Shown here: positions 1 through 9,800 of the stretch, in pieces
Layout of the letters: every line of letters begins with the position of its first letter
Position numbering within the stretch: the first letter of the stretch is position 1
NCBI RefSeq assembly: GCF_050003625.1
Contig: NC_134397.1
Span: 150,597,526-150,661,525 of the forward strand
Direction of reading: 5' to 3'
Origin: Haematobia irritans
Lineage: Eukaryota; Arthropoda; Insecta; Diptera; Muscidae
Length of the DNA: 64,000 nt
Position numbers and translations under genes: made by a program
The notes under the pieces: model-generated
Databases searched by the model: none
Told to the model about the DNA's origin: nothing
What the model saw: only the letters and a program-made list of their open reading frames with translations

Positions 1-212
1 CACATTGAAAACTGTTTGAGAAATTATTGAGTAGCGATGCATTTCAATTTGAGGATTACAATTGAGAAATTATTGCTATTGTGTTGAATTTTACTGTTGA
101 GGGTAATGTCTGTTTTTTGTTGAGAACGCGATTTTCTCAACAATTTCTCAACTTGAATATTACCCTAATCCTTTGAAAAAATGTTTGAAAAATTATTGAA
201 TTTTAGTATTTT
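1..212. repeat. Degenerate repeat with TTGAGAAATTATTG motifs
   Basis: The motif TTGAGAAATTATTG and its inverted form CAATTTCTCAA recur several times in about 200 bp, including a facing pair near 120-160. This looks like the decayed end of a palindromic MITE cut by the window edge. No coding potential is visible. The stretch probably lies in an upstream Keap1 intron. Confidence 0.35.
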
Positions 213-484
213 TCAAACGTTTGTGTTTATTGGGATACTTCGTGTCACATACGAAGTTTCGTCTTTGTTAAAGCAAAATATTCTATCTTCACTAAAAATG
301 TTATGTTTTACTCGTATCGCGACGATTACAACAAAACCAAAATATTGAAAAGAACTGCACAACGATTCTTTTGAATGTGATGGCTCTGCAATGCTTGACA
401 CTGTAATCGCTTTACAGTGTTTCTGTTCTATTCATTAATCGAAGTATTCGTGGAGTGTATTGCCTTCACTAGAACATCGATTAC
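213..484. other. Non-coding, nothing recognised
   Basis: AT-rich single-copy-looking sequence. The only open frame is short and on the minus strand, with no recognisable domain. It is presumably intronic or upstream of the visible Keap1 exon. Confidence 0.4.
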
Positions 485-1206
485 TTCGAATAGGCTTGTG
501 CAGGCCTTTGGTTCTTAAAGAAAGGGCTTTACACCAAAGTGGAATTTTGTTTGACTAAAATTCCTTTCCGAAGGAATATATATTTTTGGAGTACAAGACA
601 CACAATTGATCTCTTCATTTTTATCGAAGAATGCGAAATCTTCGAAAAGAGAGTGGTGTAGTGAAAGATTAGTTTGTGCTACTTAGTGAAAACGTGTTGC
701 GAGCACGGTTACCATAAACATAGTTGGTAGAATTCTACCAAAAATGGTAGATTTGTTACTGTTTGGTACATTGGTAGAATTCTTGGTAGATTTTGCAAAA
801 TATTTTCTCCAACTAAGAGGTACTTCAATTTTCTATAGAAATAAAATTCGAATAGGCTTGTGCAGGCCTTTGGTTCTTAAAGAAAGGGCTTTTCACCAAA
901 GCGGAATTTTGTTTGACTAAATTTCCTTTCCGAAGGAAAATATATTTTTGGAGTACAAGACACACAATTGATCTCTTCATTTTTATCGAAGAATGCGAAA
1001 TCTTCGAAAAGAGAGTGGTGTAGTGAAAGATTAGTTTGTGCTACTTAGTGAAAACGTGTTGCGAGCACGGTTACCATAACATAGTTGGTAGAATTCTACC
1101 AAAAATGGTAGATTTGTTAGAATTCTTGGTAGATTTTGCAAAATATTTTCTCCAACTAAGAGGTACTTCAATTTTCTATAGAAATAAAATCTTGAGAAAA
1201 TTTTCT
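485..1206. repeat. Direct tandem duplication, 362-bp offset
   Basis: The segment starting TTCGAATAGGCTTGTGCAGG at 485 starts again at 847 and stays nearly identical for about 350 bp. The unit contains the left end of a 29-bp-repeat transposon (CACGGTTACC at 704 and again at 1066). The second unit lacks a short stretch after the TTGGTAGAATTC motif that the first unit has. High similarity suggests a recent local duplication that copied the flank plus the transposon head. Confidence 0.85.
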
Positions 1207-1576
1207 AGAAAAATAAAATTTTGATAAAATTTTCTAGAAAAATAAAATTTTGAAAAAATTTTCTAGAAAAATAAAATTTTAACAAAATTTTCTATAGATA
1301 TATAAAATTTTGAGAAAATGTTCTATAGATATAAAATTATGAGAAAATTTCCTATAGAAATACAATTTGGTAACATTTTCTATAGAAATCAAATTTTGAC
1401 AAAATTTTCTATAGAAATCAAATTTTGACAAAATTTTCTATAGAAATAAAATTTTGACAAAATTTTCAATAGAAATAAAATTTTGACAACATTTTCTATA
1501 GACATAAAATTTTGACAAACTTAGTAATTTTTTTTTTAATTTGGGTAGTTTAGTTTTGGCACAAGTGGCAACTGTG
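704..1576 (+). mobile_element. 29-bp-repeat hAT-like MITE, copy 1 (head duplicated)
   Basis: The left end CACGGTTACCAT is followed by the GGTAGAATTCTACC palindrome block. About a dozen 29-bp units with the core TTTTCTATAGAAA follow (roughly 1180-1530), then the right end GTGGCAACTGTG at 1565-1576. The eight bases before the left end (gttgcgag) and after the right end (gttgctat) agree at 6 of 8 positions, a decayed 8-bp target duplication. Because of the 362-bp duplication there are two left ends, at 704 and 1066, with the same flank. Confidence 0.65.
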
Positions 1577-1584
1577 GTTGCTAT

Positions 1585-2157
1585 GTTAGTACTCAGTTGT
1601 TTCTTACCTTCAGTTCCTCTTTACAAAATGTTCGTTTTTCGGAAAAAGCACATGACAAAGTAGATGAAAATTTCAAATTGAAATACAGAAAACCGGTTAA
1701 CCTGTAGTCAAACCCGGTTTTCGCGATTAATCGAAAATGCAAATTTTTCACCAAGCCGTTTCGGTTTGTGTTATTGAATCCGGTTAACCGATGTCGGTTA
1801 TGGATACCCTACTTAATATGGAAAATTATTTCGGGTGGCCATCGATCGGTAAGGTTAAAACGATAATTTTGGGAGTTCAAAAATTGCTCAATTGGGAAAT
1901 TTTTCTCGCCAGAGAATAAGATTATGGGAGATTCGCCTAATTCGTGTCTTAAGCAGTACTAAGATCATGATTTCGTACGAAAAACTCTTATACATTTAAC
2001 AACATATACATTGAATATAACCATTTCATTTAACAACAACTACAGTGTCTTGTCTCTACGAGGAGCTTAGAGTCAGTTCAGTGTTCGCTGAAATTAAAAT
2101 AGTTTACAAATATATTTCACTACATTCATTTTTTTCCTCTTTTCAACCTTTTTGCAG
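1585..2157 (+). other. Presumed Keap1 intron end with splice acceptor
   Basis: Non-coding sequence. A segment near 1690-1800 is rich in CCGGTTAACC-type palindromes and looks like a transposon remnant. A pyrimidine-rich tract ends in TTTTTGCAG at 2149-2157 and directly precedes Kelch-repeat coding sequence, so 2157 is taken as the 3' splice site. In-frame codons upstream of it (from a GTG at 2045) are intron read-through, not protein. Confidence 0.6.
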
Positions 2158-3319
2158 TTATGACCCTGAGCTTGATCGATGGTTTCTAGTTCAACCAATG
2201 CATACCAAACGTTTAGGAGTTGGTGTTGTTGTAGTTAATCGACTTTTGTATGCCATTGGAGGTTTTGATGGGCATGAACGTTTCGCTTCTGTGGAGTGTT
2301 ATCATCCCGAAAATAATGAATGGAGTTTTGTTAAACCTATGACTTACGGGCGAAGTGGAGCAGGAGTTGCCGCTATCAATCAATACATCTATGTCGTGGG
2401 TGGATTCGATGGTACGCGTCAACTATCTTCAGTTGAACGTTATGATACAGAAAATCAAATATGGGAACAGATGACACCAATAAAAATTGCCCGTAGTGCT
2501 TTATCCCTTACCTCATTGGATGGCAAGCTTTATGCTATAGGGGGATTTGATGGATCAAATTTCCTATCCATTGTGGAAGTTTACGATCCAAAATTGAATA
2601 ATTGGGAGCTTGGCACACCTCTAAGTTCAGGCAGATCAGGTCATGCCTCTGCTGTGATATATCAACCATCATGTGTAAATAATTTCATGGATTGTATGGA
2701 GGATGAAAATTCCAAACGTGATAATGGTGGACTCAACGATGAAAATCTAAACGATCATCCTGGAGGAAGTCATCGTCATAATGGTCCCGCCGGTAACACC
2801 AACTCCTCTTTAGGCTTTCATACATCTTTCGGCAGTAGTGGGTGTCGAAATTGTGAAAAAGAAATTGAACCTTGTCCAAGTGATAGCGAAGATATGACAG
2901 ATAGAAACAAAATTATAATTCCGTCATTATTTAAAAACATTCCGCATTCAAATACAAGAACACGTTCGAGTAAAAAATCGAACAAATTACGCAAATGCTA
3001 TCAAAGTAATTCCTATGTTGATGTAAAAAAATCACCATCTTGGCATGAATCATCCATTCAATCATTACAAACAAATGCAAACGGCGTAACTGTTCAAACA
3101 GATACACTCTACGGGAGGGTAGATTATATAACAACCCCCTCTAAAGAGAAGACAATAAGCGAACCTAAACCTCCGTTACCAAGAAAATGTAAATTTGGTC
3201 AGTGCAAGTCGCAATGTATTGCCAAAGCCATTAAGAAATGTACGAATGGACGAGATATTTTATGTGATCTTGTACACTGTCTATTTGAAAAACATACAAA
3301 GAAAATGGTAAATGTGTGA
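2158..3319 (+). CDS. Keap1: Keap1, 3' coding exon (partial gene)
   Basis: C-terminal part of the Kelch-domain substrate adaptor of the Cullin-3 ubiquitin ligase, which in insects restrains the stress regulator CncC (established for the family). Seen here: three complete Kelch blades, each with GGFDG, a Tyr six residues after a Gly-rich turn and a closing Trp, plus the start of a further blade (GRSGHASAV). The RLGVGV...NRLLYAIGGFDG and GRSGAGV spacing is closer to Keap1 than to generic KLHL proteins as I remember them. After the blades comes a roughly 210-residue Ser/Asn/Lys-rich, partly Cys-rich tail with no domain I recognise. The exon starts at the acceptor at 2157, mid-codon. The BTB, BACK and first Kelch blades must lie upstream of the window. 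The gene converges on mRpS11. The TGA stop has an open in-frame extension behind it (next entry). Confidence 0.88.
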
Positions 3320-3562
3320 ATAGATCCCAGAATGAATTCCATTCATATTTTCCAACACCCAAGTGTTCCAGTTTTAACCACAACATGTGATATAGTAAAA
3401 AAACAGTTAATATCCGAAAAAAATTTTAGTCCTATAAAGAGAAGGCCACAATATATTAAATTTGCATATTGTAACATGATGACACCTATATCTAAATTCC
3501 AAAGTAAAATGTCCATGTCTAATTCTGTTGGGACAATTTATGATGATGTTTATTTTTCATAA
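3320..3562 (+). CDS. In-frame open extension after the Keap1 TGA (read-through candidate)
   Basis: Directly after the TGA at 3317-3319 the same frame stays open for 80 codons to TAA at 3560-3562. The first codons are ATA GAT CCC AGA ATG. The predicted tail is polar, rich in Ser, Lys, Ile and Met, and ends in YDDVYFS. Composition resembles the preceding Keap1 tail more than the AT-rich flank. It could be a C-terminal extension reached by stop-codon read-through, a former coding end cut off by a recent nonsense change, or a chance ORF in the 3' UTR. The base after TGA is A, not the C favoured by most known fly read-through stops, which lowers confidence. Confidence 0.35.
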   Translation: MDPRMNSIHIFQHPSVPVLTTTCDIVKKQLISEKNFSPIKRRPQYIKFAYCNMMTPISKFQSKMSMSNSVGTIYDDVYFS

Positions 3563-3566
3563 TAAA
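3561..3566 (+). terminator. AATAAA poly(A) signal, proximal, Keap1
   Basis: AATAAA overlaps the TAA that ends the in-frame extension. A second AATAAA lies at 3772-3777. Either could serve Keap1. The proximal one would leave a very short 3' UTR after the extension. Confidence 0.45.
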
Positions 3567-3771
3567 TGATTCCATTTATTGACATTCCATTCCATATATA
3601 GCAAATCGTTTGCTACTGATTCCAACATATAAATACATATGTATATATTGTAACTTAATTTTTGTTAAGTTGTAAAAATAAGATTCCTCTTCTAAAATTA
3701 TTTTGTAATTTGTAATTTTTTTTACACCAATAATGTTATTTAGCTTTACATATTTACATAGATTACTAGAT

Positions 3772-3777
3772 AATAAA
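3772..3777 (+). terminator. AATAAA poly(A) signal, distal, Keap1
   Basis: AATAAA in AT-rich sequence about 450 bp after the Keap1 TGA and about 80 bp before the mRpS11 stop on the other strand. The two convergent genes therefore have adjoining or overlapping 3' ends. Confidence 0.45.
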
Positions 3778-3813
3778 ACACGAACATACTTTTAATTATT
3801 TTATTTTGACTTT

Positions 3814-3819
3814 TTTATT
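3814..3819 (-). terminator. AATAAA poly(A) signal, mRpS11
   Basis: TTTATT on the plus strand reads AATAAA on the minus strand, about 40 bp past the mRpS11 stop. Another copy is at 3800-3805. Confidence 0.45.
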
Positions 3820-3857
3820 TTACTGTAAAACGAATTCTAAAACAATTGCTAAGTTAT

Positions 3858-6800
3858 TTACAAACTTCTCTGCTTGCGTGCCCTTGGAGGATTCCATGAA
3901 ACTGGGGTGTTGTCGGTTATCGACACAATATGAAGTCCGCTCATTTGAAGCCCTTTAATAGCAGACTGAAATAAAAAATAATATGCATTAAATCTCGTGT
4001 TAGAAATGAAATCCAAGCTTATATCCATAAATCGAAAAAAAAAGAAAAACATAAATAACAACAGAGAAAATCGTGTTTTTATCAGAGCCGATAGGTTGAA
4101 AAGAAAAGTCTATTATTTTAAGATACACGTTACACAACCATATCTATATGTGGTAAAGTCAAGTAATTTGTAATGGAAATTCTACAAAATTTCGTCGTCC
4201 TCTCCAGAGATATTTCAATTGAACATTTATGACTACGGGTAACAAATTAATTTGTTATAGTATATGACGAACTTTGTTGAAATCGGCTCAAATTTAGATA
4301 TTATTCGTAATCAATTTGAAAAATTTCGTAGTGCAATGGTTAGCATGTCCGCCATACATACGAAGGATCATTGGTTAAATTCCGGGCGCGACTATAAAAA
4401 AGGAGATGCCACCAAGGTTGCCACTCGTGCCAAAAAAATCTACCAAAATTTGAAGAAAAATTTACCAAAATTTAGGCAGTAGCCGACTATAAAACCCCTT
4501 TTTCGGGAGGTTCAAGTGTAGTTCACTTTGGGTTGAGTGAATTACCCGAATTTATTCTGATAATTGGTTGATAGTTTTGCTGCAAGTAGAGGATGCTGAT
4601 GAGGAATGTGGTAATTCCGAAACAGCTGTACATGCAACCATCTTGCAGTCTATAGGGCTTTGCCCAAATAAATTTGACAAGCATACTTTTCCTCTGTTGG
4701 TTAAGCTACACTTGTAGTTTAGTCAATGCATGGATTTAAGCTGAGATCAAAAACAACAATAAAAATTTCCAAATATAAAAAAACCTTATTTTGAAGTTTT
4801 TGATGAAAATTTTGTTGTTAGTATGACAAAAAATATGTTTTCTTCGAAAGAAATGATTTTTTAATTAATTTTAGAAGTTTATTTCAGTATTTGCAATATT
4901 ATAAGCGGGTGTATAAATATCCCTTAAATTGTAAAAGTGTCGAATTATAAACGTTTTAAACCAACAAGGGAAAGTTACTACTTCTTAAAAAAGGGAGAAC
5001 TTACAATAGACTTTGATAATATGACTCAACATGAAAATTAAAATTTTTAACGATATTGAATTTATAGAAAATTTTGTCTAAATTTCATTTCTATAGAAAA
5101 TTTTGTCGAAATTATATTTCAATAGAAAATTTTGTCGAAATATTTTTTCTATAGAAAATTTTGTCGAAATTTTATTTCTATAGAAAATTTTGTCGAAATT
5201 TTATTTCTATAGAAAATTTTGTCGAAATTTTATTTCTATAGAAAATTTTGTCAAAATTTTATTTCTATAGAAAATTTTGTCAAAATTTTATTTGTATAGA
5301 AAATTTTGTGGAAATTTTATTTGAATAGAAAATTTTGTCGAAATTTTATTTGTATAGAAAATTTTGTCGGAATTTTATTTCTATAGAAAATTTTGACGAA
5401 ATTTTATTTCTATAGAAAATTTTGTCGAAATTTTATTTCTATAGAAAATTTTGTCAATTTTTTTTTCTATAGAAAATTTTGTCGAAATTTTATTTCTATA
5501 GAAAATTTTGTCGAAATTTTATTTCTATAGAAAATTTTGTCAACATTTTATTTCTATAGAAAATTTTGTCGAAATTTTATTTGTAGAGAAAATTTTGTCA
5601 AAATTTTTTTTCTATAGAAAATTTTGTCGAGATTTTATTTCTATAGAAAATTGTGTAAAAATTTTATTTCTATAGAAAATTTTTTCAAATACTCTAAAAT
5701 CGTTCTTTAGAGTTCCCATTCCATTAGAGTTTACATTATAGAGCGAGATAGACAAAAAATCGCGAGAATCTGTTTAGTTTAATGTGGCTACTTTCAAGAC
5801 AGTTAGCTTAAAATGGTTCTTAGCAAGCGCCATGTGCTCTAGAATTGTATGTCTAGTATTGCCTAGGTTAGGCCAGCTGCTGAAAAAGAGAAAGCAGTCA
5901 CTTCTTGCAGAAATATTAAACTATGTCAGCTACTTCTTACTGCCTGTTCATGAAACACACAATCGACTCGAGACGAATCGTTCGTCTAGATTGAAACTAA
6001 AATAACTTTAGATATATTTGCTAGAAAATGCTGGATTTTGTCATTAACTCATTATTAATGATTTACTATCGAACATCGAAACAATTGGTATTCCACAGAC
6101 TCTGGTTTTCGAAATATCAAAAAGCATAGCAACATGTCTGACAAAAAAGTAACAGAAAATAAAAACTGCTGTTTGTAACAAACATTTCTCTTTGCGCGTA
6201 GGTTATATAGCATGCCGTCATTTCAAATAGTCCATTTTAATACAACAGATGGTGAAATTTTCTCACTACTGAGAGCTTGCCGATTTATTATTTATTACAA
6301 TAAGAAGGCACTTCCTTGTAGACGAATACGAAACGAATTGGAGCAGATTTAAAACGTTAGTAGGCATTTGAGAGTAGGTTAGGTTAGGTTAGGTTAAAGT
6401 GGCAGCCCGATTAAGATTCAGGCTCACTTAGACTATTCAGTCCATTGTGATACCACATTAACTAAAAGTACCTATTACATATGGGCACTTCTAGTTTTAA
6501 CCGCTGAACCTTCTTGATTATTTTTCTTTGTTGAACCAACCAGATTGTTCCAAAAATATTAGCAGACTGCTTAAGTTAACGTTTTCCAGATCCGCCATTA
6601 ATCTGAAGCTATATGCTCCTAAAAGTTGCTTGCGCTTTACACAAAATGCAGGACACTCACACAAGAGGTGTTTAATTGATTCTTTTTCCTCCGCATCATG
6701 ACAGCTCATACAATAGTCATTATACTTCGCGCCAATAGTTTTTGCAAAATCTCCTATCAGGCAGCGACCCGTTATAGCAGATATCAGGAGTGATATCTGA

Positions 6801-9800
6801 CGTCTCGAGAACATTAGCATATCTAGTGTGCGGTTTAAGTTGAAATGGGGCCATATTTGCTTGGTGTCGTTACAACCCTTGCAATTCTCCCATCGAACAT
6901 TTGCCATCATAACAGCCTTCTCACGCAGCATGAGCTTGCAGGTAGCTAGGGGCATACCAACAAATTCTAGTTCCCCTGGAATATGTAAGGTAGTCCCTAG
7001 CCTTGCCAACTCATCCGCTTCGCAGTTCCCCGGTATGTTCCTATGGCCAGGCACCCATATTAGGTGAATATTGTACTGCTCAGCCATCTCATTGAGAGAT
7101 TTGCGGCAATTGATGGCCGTTTTCGAGTTGAGGAACACAGAGTCCAAGGATTTTATTGCAGGTTGACTGTCTGAGTATATATTAATGCCCACATTTTTTG
7201 GAACATTACTTCTCAGCCAATTCGCCACCTCTCTTATTGCTAATATTTCAGCCTGAAAAACACTACAGTGATCAGGTAATCTTTTCGCTATTCGAAGTTC
7301 CAGATCTTTAGAATATACTCCGAAACCCACTTGGCCATCCAATTTGGAGCCATCAGTGTAGAAATCTCTATATCTTTTATTCCCCGGGGTCCGTGTACAC
7401 CACGCCTCACTGTTGGGAATTAGAGTCTCAAACTTTTTGTCGAAAAGTGGACTCGCCAAAGTGTAATCCACTACGTTAGGCACATCTGGCATTATTTTGA
7501 GGACCGAACTGTGACCGTAACTTTTTTCCGACCACAGCGATAGCTCGCGCAACCGCACAGCCGTTGTTGCAGCTGACTGTTTGGCCAAAATGTCTAAAGG
7601 CAATAGATGCAGTATGACATTAAGGGAGTTTGTTCCTGTCTTGCTGAATGCACCTGAGATACACAAGCACGCCATACGCTGAACTTTATCTAAACCTGCC
7701 GGTTGCTGAAGTGCCGGCCACCAGACTACAACACCATATAGCATGATAGGTCTAACCACTGCCGTGTATAGCCAATGTACAATTTTTGGTTTCAGTCCCC
7801 ACTTTTTCCCTATTGCCTTTTTGCACGAGTATAAAGCTACCGTTGCTTTCCTCGCCCTTTCTTCAATATTAAGCTTAAAGTTCAGCTTCCTGTCCAAAAT
7901 AACGCCAAGGTATTTTGCACACTCCCTAAAGGGAATTTCAATACCCCCTAAGGAAATGGGCCTAACTGTGGGAGTTTTGCGATCTTTGCAGTACATGACT
8001 ATTTCTGTCTTTGCAGGATTTACCCCAAGACCATTATCTTTCGCCCATTTCTCAGTCATCCGGAGGGCTCTCTGTATAATATCTCTAATTGTTGATGGGA
8101 ATTTTCCCCTGACTGCTAGCGCCACATCATCTGCGTATGCCACCACTTGTATCCTTTCTTTTTCTAGGGAAACCAGAAGGTCGTTTATAGCAACATTCCA
8201 AAGAAGAGGTGATAGAACCCCTCCTTGAGGAGTGCCTCTGTTCACATACTTTTGTATGTTTGCTTGTCCTAGTGTGGCTGAAATACGTCTCTTCATTAGC
8301 AGTTCGTCTAACAGCCTGAGTATACATGGATCAACATTCAGAGTTGTCAGTCCATTTAATATCGAGCTCGGATGGACATTATTGAACGCCCCTTCGATGT
8401 CTAGAAACGCCACGATTGTGTATTCTTTGACAGATAGTGAGCTTTCAATAAAGCTGACTAGTTCATGTAGTGCGGTCTCAGTAGACCTGCCCTTCGAGTA
8501 TGCATGCTGTCGTTTCGAGAACAAACTTGAATCGATGCTAGTTCTAAGATAAATATCTATCATCCTCTCCAGAGTCTTAAGTAGGAATGAGGATAAGCTG
8601 ATTGGTCGGAAATCCTTCGCCCTCGAGTGAGAGGCTTTTCCCGCTTTAGGTATGAAAACGACTTTTGTTTCCCTCCACTTTCCTGGGATATATGATAAGT
8701 TGATACATCCTTTATATATCACCGACAACCAGGGGATAATTTTGTCAGTTACAGCTTGTAACTCCGCCGGAGTAATTCCATCAGGTCCAGGGGATTTGAA
8801 TGGTCCAAAGCTATTTAGCGCCCATCTTATTCTAGTTTCCAGGATTTCCTCATATTACTTAATTCCGTAGACCACCATGGTGGTCGATGTTTCCCCCTTG
8901 GCTTTCCTCTAGGGCATGCAGCTTTCAGTGAGATGTTGAAGGCCTTAGTAATCCGCTCCACTGCGTGTTCGATATCTTGCACATTTCTCATAGTTGTCTC
9001 TGTTATTTCCGGTATCATCATATTGAACGATTCCCTATACCTATTCCAGTCAGCTTTCCTAACATTTGGCGGAAATATGATCTTGGTGATATGAACATCA
9101 AATTTGAAACTGATGTAGCGATGATCTGAGAAGCTGTGTTCACTTAAAACCTGCCACTCAGATATCATTTCATTCAGTTCTTGCGAGGCCAAGGTGATGT
9201 CCAAAACCTCTTGCCTGTTTTTAGTGACAAAGGTTGGGACATCTCCCTTGTTGCAAACTACCAGATTAGTACGCAAAATAAACTCTATTAGCGACTCTCC
9301 CCTTGCATTAGTATCACTACTTCCCCATATACTATGATGTGCATTCGCATCGCATCCCATAATGAGTTTCGTCTTTGTTTTCAGTGACTCCTCCACTAAG
9401 GTCTTAACGGCATATGGAGGCATCTCCCTGTCATGTCCCATGTAGACCGAAGATACCCAATATTTGCATTTGGCTATTTCTAAACTGGCAACGACAGTGT
9501 CTGTATTGCACATTGAAGGAAGCAGAAACAAGTTGAGCTCGTTTTTAGCAATTATACAGGCTCGATTTACATCATTACCACTATACTGCAATAGTTTGAA
9601 CCCCGGAGTACTTAATTCACATATTTTGTTTTTATAAACATATGGTTCTTGAATAAGAACTATATCTATGTCCCCTTTCATCAGGAGAACTTTTAAGGCA
9701 GCACATGCAGCCTTACAATGATGAAGATTTATCTGGAGGATCCGTAGGACCATCGAGATTTTCAACAACCGTCACATCAGCCGCTTCAATCGAGTCATCA

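Noticed and set aside
2045..2157. Extension of the Keap1 frame upstream to 2045
   Set aside because: It opens at GTG, lacks Kelch character, and ends at a good splice acceptor, so it is intron read-through.
5050..5690. Regular 29-bp arrays resemble a CRISPR array
   Set aside because: The units are continuous with no distinct spacers, the DNA is eukaryotic, and the arrays sit in transposon ends with target duplications.
6371..6396. Interstitial telomere sequence
   Set aside because: Only about four to five units, and exactly at the 3' end of a LINE; explained as the element's tail. The likeness to TTAGG is kept as a finding.
7743..8552. Plus-strand frames of 161 and 106 codons within the LINE
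   Set aside because: Antisense shadows of the RT domain, which has clear catalytic motifs on the minus strand.
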